Shown: positions 56,982 through 64,000 of the stretch, piece by piece | Layout: each line of letters starts with the position of its first letter | Position numbering within the stretch: position 1 is the stretch's first letter | Assembly (NCBI RefSeq): GCF_964355755.1 | Contig: NC_092670.1 | Span: forward strand, 22,443,201 to 22,507,200 | Source: Antedon mediterranea | Lineage: Eukaryota; Echinodermata; Crinoidea; Comatulida; Antedonidae | Direction: 5' to 3' | Length of the DNA: 64,000 bases | Notes under the pieces: model-generated | Told to the model about the DNA's origin: nothing | Databases searched by the model: none | What the model saw: the letters and a program-made list of their open reading frames with translations, nothing else | Translations under genes and position numbers: made by a program

Positions 56982-58471
56982 AATTAAACTTGTATGGTAT
57001 ATATGAGGTAATTTATTGTTTTCTCTAAAACCACTATTGTCTTGTGTGAGTACACAATATTATGTAAGACAGGCTACAGTATACACTGCTTTATGTTAAA
57101 ATTATGGGGTTATGTATATAAATTAACTTTTCTTCTTTTTCACAGGGTTGTGGGTTTTATTTTACGTGGATAGAAACATTTGGATGATGTTTTTGAAATG
57201 TTTTATTATCTGAAGTGATTGGTTTTAATAAGTGTTGCTTGAACAATAAAAGAAATGAAGCATTTAAATGTCTTTATATCATCCCTTAATGGGCTTGAAC
57301 CTCCAACCTTAACTAAAAGGTTGACCTCCCAACATGCTAGCTCAAGTCTATACCTATTAGTCTAGGTTCTAGCCCAAATTAGTAAAAAGATAAATATTTT
57401 GGCACATATGGCGTTTCATATGTATAATACATGAGCTACAGTATGTTTTTGTATTATTCAGACAAAAATCGAAACGTCGACTGGTGGAATAACATAGAAT
57501 AAAGACAATAACTACAGACTTGGGGCAGAAGTCTAGTATACTTTCCTGCTCACACTAACTAATGAACAAACATTCAGACCAGCACTGATTCAGACCCAAC
57601 AACATAAGGATAAAGTTGTTGAGTAAATTTCGTATCCAATGTGTACTACAAGACATATGTGTAGTTCTCGTGATGTAAATCCACTTTGTAGGTGGAACTT
57701 GAAGCTACTTAGTTTTATTTGAGATTAAAATATTATGAATATTAAGGTGTATATAATTTCTATCAATTATCATGGATGTCTGAAAAGTAGACAATTAATA
57801 TTAGCTTTCCAAAAATGGTATTTAGCATTTGACAAGATTTGATACAATTTTCGACAAAAAACTGGATCTGGCCCATATACTAAAGTTTTTCATCATATTA
57901 TTAATTTTTTCAACATTGTGAATATTTATGTCGACTATCCAATCGTAATTCATTATTTTTATCTCGGGTCGACCATCCAATCAGATTTTAATATCTTTAT
58001 GGACCCCAGTTAGCCTTTCGTACAGACGTAACTTGGTCGAAAAATCGACTATGCTCAACATACCGATTTGGTATATTGTGTTATGGAAATTTAACTGGGC
58101 TCAATCTCATTCAGTTCCGGTGGAGTGACAACCAGTATTCAGGCCTAGGCCTAGCTAATTTTAGAGATAATGTTTCGCTGTTAATCTATCACTTCCGGGT
58201 TCCGGGATATCGCACACTTTCGTACTGTGTTTGGTGTAGGCCTAGCTAGTAGTCTAGTGTGTAGTAGGCCTACTACTGTAGTAGTAGGCTAGTTTAGGCC
58301 TCACCCTAGTCCTAACTAGATAGAGGCCTAAAATAATCTACTAGACTACTACTATGGCCTAGGCTAGATCTAGCCCTAACTACTAAGTATTAGGCCTTCG
58401 ACGCCTAGGCCTAATTATTAATAAGCTAGGACTAGGCTATATAGCCTATACTAAATTCCATACAAAACAAT
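56982..58471. other. Spacer between LCMT1 and GPANK1
   Basis: The LCMT1 polyadenylation signal is at 57245. A dense AGGCCTAG island at 58140-58440 directly precedes GPANK1. A diverged direct pair (GTCGACTATCCAATC and GTCGACCATCCAATC) lies near 57932-57980. No exon was recognised. Confidence 0.4.
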
Positions 58472-59515
58472 ATGGCTTTTTATAAAAAGCAAATACTTTT
58501 TCAAAAATCGAAAAGAAATCGTGATTGTAGTACTGAAATCTATACCGAAACCAGTCGCAGTTCTGCTGAGCTAAATACCTCGGAGGGAAATGCAGTTAAA
58601 GAGTTTTATGAATGTGTTATTAAAACTGAAGCAAACATTTCTGAGTGTTCTACTAGTACTAGTAGTTGTAGTGAAGTTAAACCAATCAAGAATGTGAATT
58701 TAAAAAGAAAGAGAAAAAATAAAAAAAGATTAACAAGACAAAATACTGTGAATTCTTTTTTGAAAGCGGCAACAGACGGAGACATAAAAACTGTTGAAGA
58801 ATTTATTTCACAAAATTGTGACATTAACATGAAAGACGCATTCGGTTGGACGGCGTTAATGTGTGCTTGTAGCAGTAGACAGGTCAAGATAGTTGAATGT
58901 TTATTGAGTCATGGAGCGGAATGGATCGGTATAAAAGATAAGTCGGGCACAGATGCTATGAGTTTGGCACAACAAACTGGACAAATGCAAATCGTAAATT
59001 TACTTGCAGATAGAGATCGTTACTGGGCTACATTGCGGAATAAAAATGGAGAATCTGCGAATATTGAACCATTTTATTGTAATTCTTGTAGCACGAGTAT
59101 TGAAGCGTCAACCAGCAAAGAACACATGTGCTCAACAATTCATCAGTTTTGTTCGCAACATAAAAAACAATCAACGATGTATTATTTAACGGAAAACAAC
59201 AAAGGGTACCAGATGATGTTGAAGGACGGTTGGGATTCCGAAAGTGGACTTGGCCCTGATGGAAGTGGAATGAAATTCCCTGTGAAAACAACTTTAAAAA
59301 GAGATCGGGAATGTTTAGGGTCGGGATCAACCGAGTCTCGACCAAGAATCACACATTTTAAGCCTTTTGATACAGCAGCAATTAAAAGACCAAGAAACGA
59401 CAGGACAGAGTCTAATAAAAGACAGAGTACTAAAGAGATTGGTGTAACAAAGGCTAAGAAATCAAGGAATTGGGAAATAGAGTACAGGCAGTCTTGGAAT
59501 ACTGAACCAAACTAG
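58472..59515 (+). CDS. GPANK1: G-patch domain and ankyrin repeat-containing protein 1
   Basis: This single exon encodes 347 residues, close to the human length of about 356. The N-terminal 90 residues are polar with a basic KRKRKNKKR patch (78-86). Ankyrin repeats run from about 93 to 175 (FGWTALMCACSSRQVKIVEC and neighbours). A Cys/His-rich patch lies at 203-225 (FYCNSCS ... HMCSTIHQ). A G-patch lies at about 243-287 (NKGYQMMLKDGWDSESGLGP). A C-terminal conserved stretch RITHFKPFDTAAIKRPR is also typical of the family. G-patch proteins often bind DEAH helicases; a specific role for GPANK1 is not established to my knowledge. It is intronless, unlike its neighbours. An AATAAA is at 59749. Confidence 0.93.
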   Translation: MAFYKKQILFQKSKRNRDCSTEIYTETSRSSAELNTSEGNAVKEFYECVIKTEANISECSTSTSSCSEVKPIKNVNLKRKRKNKKRLTRQNTVNSFLKAATDGDIKTVEEFISQNCDINMKDAFGWTALMCACSSRQVKIVECLLSHGAEWIGIKDKSGTDAMSLAQQTGQMQIVNLLADRDRYWATLRNKNGESANIEPFYCNSCSTSIEASTSKEHMCSTIHQFCSQHKKQSTMYYLTENNKGYQMMLKDGWDSESGLGPDGSGMKFPVKTTLKRDRECLGSGSTESRPRITHFKPFDTAAIKRPRNDRTESNKRQSTKEIGVTKAKKSRNWEIEYRQSWNTEPN

Positions 59516-60141
59516 ATACTGCCTGTTTTGTGTTATATATGAAAATGAGTCGGCTATTTATATATTGCTTGTAAAAATTGTAACATAAGATGGACATGTG
59601 AGAGCGGCGGGTCACCATAATACAAAATTTAGAATAACAAACTTAAAAATGGATTTGGCTTTTTTACAGTTGTATACTACTAATGCTATTCATTTCTGTT
59701 GAATGGCGCCTCAGTTTATTAACAAATTTCAAGCAAGAATCCTAAAGAAATAAACGTTTTTAATTATTAAAATGTTATAAAGTGTATTATTTTTAATCAA
59801 TGAAATAATATATTTACTATTGAATACAATGCGTTTTACTTTTCATTATTTTTAATTTGTATATGAAAGTCGTATGTATTGATGATGTGACTTACAATGA
59901 TAAGTCACATGAAAAGTATATCATTCAATGTAACTTGTTTTGGTGTACATAAAAAAAACTAAATAAAAAGGAGTGACTCTGGTTTGGTGAGATCATGATT
60001 TGACCAGGATGATACCGAGTAAATGTAAATATAGATAGTACGGTAATATATAAATAGATTAGATTACCATTAATAAAAATAACAATACAATATCTAAAGT
60101 CCAAATGCAGAAATGCTAAGAACAGTCTGTCAACCAGCACC
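59516..60141. other. Short spacer upstream of the secreted-protein gene
   Basis: AT-rich, no exon recognised. The next gene's promoter must lie here; no clear TATA element was assigned among the many AT runs. Confidence 0.35.
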
Positions 60142-63100
60142 ATGAAGATTCCTTTAGTCTTTGTTTTAATTAGTTTTAGTATAGAATTAGTAGCGGTTTA
60201 TGGAAAGCCGGAGTTGTCAGCAGATTTGCCAATTCCTGAAACAATAGACGCACTTCAGAAAAGAATAGCATCATTTCAGGCTCAAGAAGATAGGAATTAC
60301 ACACCTCCGATAACATGGGCGACCTCAAAGGGTGCTTACCAAAGTGATATACACCTCAACTGGCAAGGGTCTCCGTTTTTAGCCCTTGCCCGTGATAATC
60401 TTGCATGCTACGATACAAATTCGTTCTCATCCATATGGATAACGACAGTGTTGATTGAGGCATACAAGTATGGGGTGGCACCTAGGCCTAATGATGATCA
60501 GATGATGCTGGCGCTGGATGCTATTAGTGCGTTCCACAACAAGAACAACCCTGCAGGGGATGGTGACATGAATTTCTGGCTACAGGTAAATACAGTATAC
60601 AATAGTTTGTTCTCATTTTTCTTTAATTTCACTGCATTAACTAAAGTCAATATATTCTGAATTTTAATTACTATATTTTATAAAATCCACAAAAGATACA
60701 CAGTATAACAATAATTAAAGAAAAACTATGTACAATGGAACCCCTTCTTTGGGAAATGCCTATTCAGGGTACTCTCTTCTCAAAGGAGACCCTTAATTTT
60801 TTGTGAAATGTCAAGGCCGAGGCGTTCGCTTCGTCTGAAATTTTCAATTTACACCACCCACCGCGACTCCCCAGCACAGATATATTTTATATTAATTATA
60901 TTTAAAGCATCTTTGCCTCATCTGTTTTTAACCTCTCGATACAGCCTTGCAAAAGGACACTTTTTTGGTCACAAAGGTGTGCTCCTAATGGGGGTTCTTG
61001 TATTTTTCTATGTTTGTGTGTGTTCTATTTCAGATATACAACAAGACTTCTGACATGTGGATAAGTCACCCTGAGAATGTGTATGAAGGAGTAGAGTTCA
61101 TTCACAAATACACGCCTTTCAGACTTCTGGAGTCAATCCTTAAATACTTCGACTGGGAAGCAGGACTGGAGATACTAGACTTTTTTAAAAGTGCAGAGTA
61201 AGTTTAAAGTCAAGTGTGCATGGGGAACATGGCCCCTAGCCATAATGAGGGGGTTTGGTTTTTAACAAAATTGACCAAAACTGGCATGAACCCTGCTGAC
61301 TTTAGAAAGGTATATATACCGTAAAGGCCTACTAGGTCGTTGACATTTTATATTATGGTAATAGTCATTAAATATTTTTAGCTTTTGCATAAACACTATA
61401 AATATTTAATTAATGCTGTATTTATGTTTTAGAGCTTATTTCTCTGCATTTTTGATCCCGTCTGACTTTGACGACACATACTTAAACATTGGAATGGGGG
61501 CGATATTGAAGAATTGCCAGAAGGATTTTCCAACTCTCTACAACACATGGTCTAAGCAAAACACAAACTATCAAACTGCGTTTCAAGATCTTAAGAAGTT
61601 TGCGTATCGGCCAATGAGTGAAGAGCTTGATGAGAACGCTATTGATACGAGAACTTACTATTATCTACGTGGCTTTCTACAAGAAGCAAAGGAGAATTCT
61701 CAAAGCGTTTCTCTGATAACTACTTGGGTATAACAACCTTTTTTTGGAACATCCCTATTTTTATGGTACCTTATTTTAATAGGTTGTAAAATAATTCTTC
61801 CTGCAGCCCATATCTTTCCAATGCTGGACAAATGGCTCTCACACAATTGATGTCTGTTGTTCCTGTCCTTCACAAAATCTTGGAAAAGCTGTGGTACCGG
61901 TCTGTCTACTGAGCTCAACCTCCATCTTGAATGAGGTCTACCCCTCTTTCTTTTCCCCAAAAATGGTTGTCATTTTGTTGTCAATTGTGTCCATCTACCA
62001 TCATGTATCCTTCCTATATGCCCTGCCCACCTCCATATTGTATATTTTGCTGCTGGTTGGTTACAGCTATAAATGTGGTTTTTTTTTTTGTTGGTCTATA
62101 ATTTGCTCCCTGCTTTCTTATTTTATAACATTATTTCTGTTTATTTAAACAGGTTCAAAATATTGCAGAGGAGCGTTATCTAAGCTATGAAGGCGTCAGT
62201 ATGCCTTTTCACATTAATAATGTGGACACAACGGTAGCAGCTAATTCTATTTATGGTCTGACTTCAGCGGTTTTGTACGATTTGTCAAGTGATAGTAGTT
62301 GGTTTGATAATGATATCCAGGTATGTTTTTAATTTAAATTAATTGACAAATTTTTCTAGTTAAAAATCATTTTTTTTTAGCAGTCATCAAATCATCAATT
62401 TATTTCTATCATAACCTTTTTAACTTTATTTGAATTTTTAACTTTGAACAAACGAAAATAATTTCAAACCATGTACTTGTACATGTATTTTACTTTGTTT
62501 GACCATGAATAAATGAAATGAATCATAATATCATTATCGCCATAGATAACAATAACAATATATTAACATAAATAAAGTACAAACAACTTAAATCAAATGT
62601 CAATTTGATAAAGTAAATTAGTATATCCAATTATATTTACTGCACTAAATATTATTGGAATGTAATTTAATATATAAAAACATATATTTTTCAAAATGTT
62701 CATGTTGACTAACCTTAAGCTCTGTCTATCACTCAGTATTAATCTTTATGTGACAAAAAAATGAAAAATGTGCCCATATATAGACATGATGATGTCATGT
62801 CACTGCCATGTTTAAGCATATAACTACCATATTTAGGTACATCCCACTTTTTTGATAGTGTAAACAGAGCTTCAAACCTAATATTTTGTGTAAAACTATT
62901 CACAGGCAATTTACGCAAACTCAACTAGCTTGATTGTGTGGCTGATTAATCATAATGTGATTGAAGAACGTCCAGACTTGGCGCTCACGTATTATCCGTC
63001 ACGATACAGTTTCTACTACTACGTTGCACGTACATTGTTTATCTTGGAAACTAAATACGCAAATGACGGAGAACTTCCATTTGAAGTACTTGACCAAATG

Positions 63101-63753
63101 AGGATGAACTTAAAAAGAGCTTTACAAGGCAAAGTTAGCAAGATGATTCAAAGTGAGGCTATTCTCGATTATGATGATATGATATTCTTTGAGGAGTTTA
63201 TTGGAAATGGAGACACAGATTTATCTGGTCAACCTTTAGTAAGTATAAAGGAGTTCGCACTAAAATCATGTTGATTGAGAATAGAATGTTACAATTTGTC
63301 CTTTCTTCACTATTAGAATCATTTAGTTAGTCTAATCTACAAATAGTATACATTTTTTGTAATCAACAGGGCACAAATACTTGTTACATGATAAATATCC
63401 TTATGTGATAAATATCCTTATATCATTAAAATATAATTAAAAGAGGGGGTTTCCTTAATATATAGCGCATGGTTGAGAATGTAATGTTACAATTTGTCCT
63501 TTTTCCATTAAAGAATCATTCTCATAATGGCAGACAGATAAAGAGTACTCCTCTTTAAAGAAACTTAGCAGAGGAATGTTGGGTTACCTTTACCTACGGG
63601 ACTTAATACTCCCTTTAAAGCCAATAAAAGTCTTTTTTCTTTTAAAGAAACGTGGAGAGGATCGTTTGTTTTCAACTTCAATGGTTATAAACTTCTACAT
63701 TGCTACTTGGACAACACAGAATAAGGCAACAGGCAAACTTGACTGGGCAGAGG
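60142..63753 (+). CDS. Uncharacterised secreted/lumenal protein, 3' end outside the window
   Basis: Six exons (60142-60585, 61034-61197, 61433-61727, 62153-62320, 62906-63238, 63648-63753) join in phase into at least 503 residues; the last ends in phase 1 at a GTAAGT donor, so more exons follow. The N-terminus MKIPLVFVLISFSIELVAVY is a signal peptide with likely cleavage near GKPEL. The body is rich in aromatic residues and Asp, with repeated helical pieces: DNLACYDTNSFSSIWITTVL, IPSDFDDTYLNIGMGAI, NNVDTTVAANSIYGLTSAVL and PSRYSFYYYVARTLFILETK. The recurring D-D/T-T plus helix pattern recalls alpha/alpha-toroid folds such as terpenoid cyclases, but I see no QW motif or certain catalytic signature. 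The family is therefore unassigned. Introns hold MITEs and a LINE fragment. Confidence 0.8.
60728..61000. mobile_element. MITE family C, copy 3 (diverged, expanded)
   Basis: The sequence ATGGAACCCCTTCTTTGGGA near the left and AGGACACTTTTTTGGTCACAAAGGTG at the right correspond to the ends at 29207-29339. The middle is unrelated and may be a further insertion. It lies in an intron of the secreted-protein gene. Confidence 0.4.
61800..62045 (-). pseudogene. RTE-like LINE C-terminal fragment
   Basis: The minus strand reads WRWAGHIGRIHDGRWTQLTT, one TGA, then KRKRGRPHSRWRL and further residues ending near IWAAG. The AGHI.R..DGRWT ... RKRGRP..RW order is the C-terminal signature of RTE-type LINE polyproteins. 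The internal stop and truncation show decay. It lies in the intron before exon 62153-62320. Confidence 0.75.
62715..62872. mobile_element. Palindromic MITE family A, copy 9
   Basis: The left arm TTAAGCTCTGTCTATCACTC and the right arm TTGATAGTGTAAACAGAGCTT are diverged but inverted, around GATGATGTCATGTCACTGCC. It ends about 30 bases before the acceptor of exon 62906-63238. Confidence 0.75.
63270..63525 (+). repeat. Direct duplication of about 50 bp, 200 bp apart
   Basis: The words TTGAGAATAGAATGTTACAA and TTTGTCCTTTCTTCACTATT (63274-63320) recur as TTGAGAATGTAATGTTACAA and TTTGTCCTTTTTCCATTAAA (63473-63515). Both are in an intron of the secreted-protein gene. Confidence 0.6.
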
Positions 63754-64000
63754 GTAAGTTGACAGCTTGCACTTGTTCCACCACTGTCTGGTTAAAAACC
63801 GATTCCAAATGCTTTACACACCCCTTCTTGCTTGACTGCACTGCTCATTGAGATAAAGTACTGTAACAGTAGTCCAGGTAAAAGATGTTTAACACCTATT
63901 ACAGCATCCCTCTTCTTCTGCACTGCCTTTCAGGCAGTATAAGTTGGTATGCACAGTTTTCTAGCTATTGGTTATCTTTGACTGAAGAGCTTAGAACAAC

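Overview
This is a window of animal nuclear DNA. Coding sequence is sparse and AT-rich, genes are split by GT-AG introns, and spacers and introns are packed with DNA transposons, MITEs and foldback repeats. The gene set (CFAP52, ATG12, DHRS7B, DESI1, TMEM11, LCMT1, GPANK1) is metazoan. Dense AGGCCTAGGCCT islands, a tRNA-derived SINE, pogo/Tigger and Ginger-type transposons point to a marine invertebrate deuterostome, most likely an echinoderm or hemichordate; this assignment is an inference from style, not proof.

Layout. 1-6 kb: a minus-strand, intron-split Ginger1-like integrase gene (DDE integrase, GPY motif, start of an OTU protease). 3.7-8.5 kb: foldback repeats. 10.5-22.2 kb: plus-strand CFAP52 (WD-repeat axoneme protein); its introns hold an apparently intact Tigger transposon with TIRs and TA target duplication, a Tigger-derived MITE, a GGCC-rich foldback element and Helentron-like repeats. 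25-26.5 kb: minus-strand ATG12, four coding exons, with an 18-copy 28-bp minisatellite in an intron. 27.5-30.5 kb: plus-strand DHRS7B. 31.4-37.1 kb: plus-strand DESI1-type isopeptidase joined to a C-terminal PUL domain. 38.3-39.4 kb: a non-autonomous DNA transposon with clear target duplication. 40.7-41.5 kb: minus-strand intronless acidic protein with a segment resembling the endonuclease-RT linker of LINEs. 42.9-44.0 kb: plus-strand TMEM11. 45.6-57.0 kb: plus-strand LCMT1, whose 8.5-kb first intron holds nested transposons, a SINE, nested Helentron-like elements and a broken NHL-repeat (TRIM-like) sequence. 58.5-59.5 kb: intronless GPANK1. 60.1 kb to the right edge: a secreted or lumenal protein of unknown function, cut off by the window.

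These host genes do not form an operon or a pathway; they are neighbours in a gene-rich stretch. DHRS7B and TMEM11 are, to my knowledge, also close neighbours in vertebrates, so part of the order may be ancient. All exon junctions quoted were placed by eye from GT-AG signals, reading-phase continuity and remembered family sequence; no search was run.
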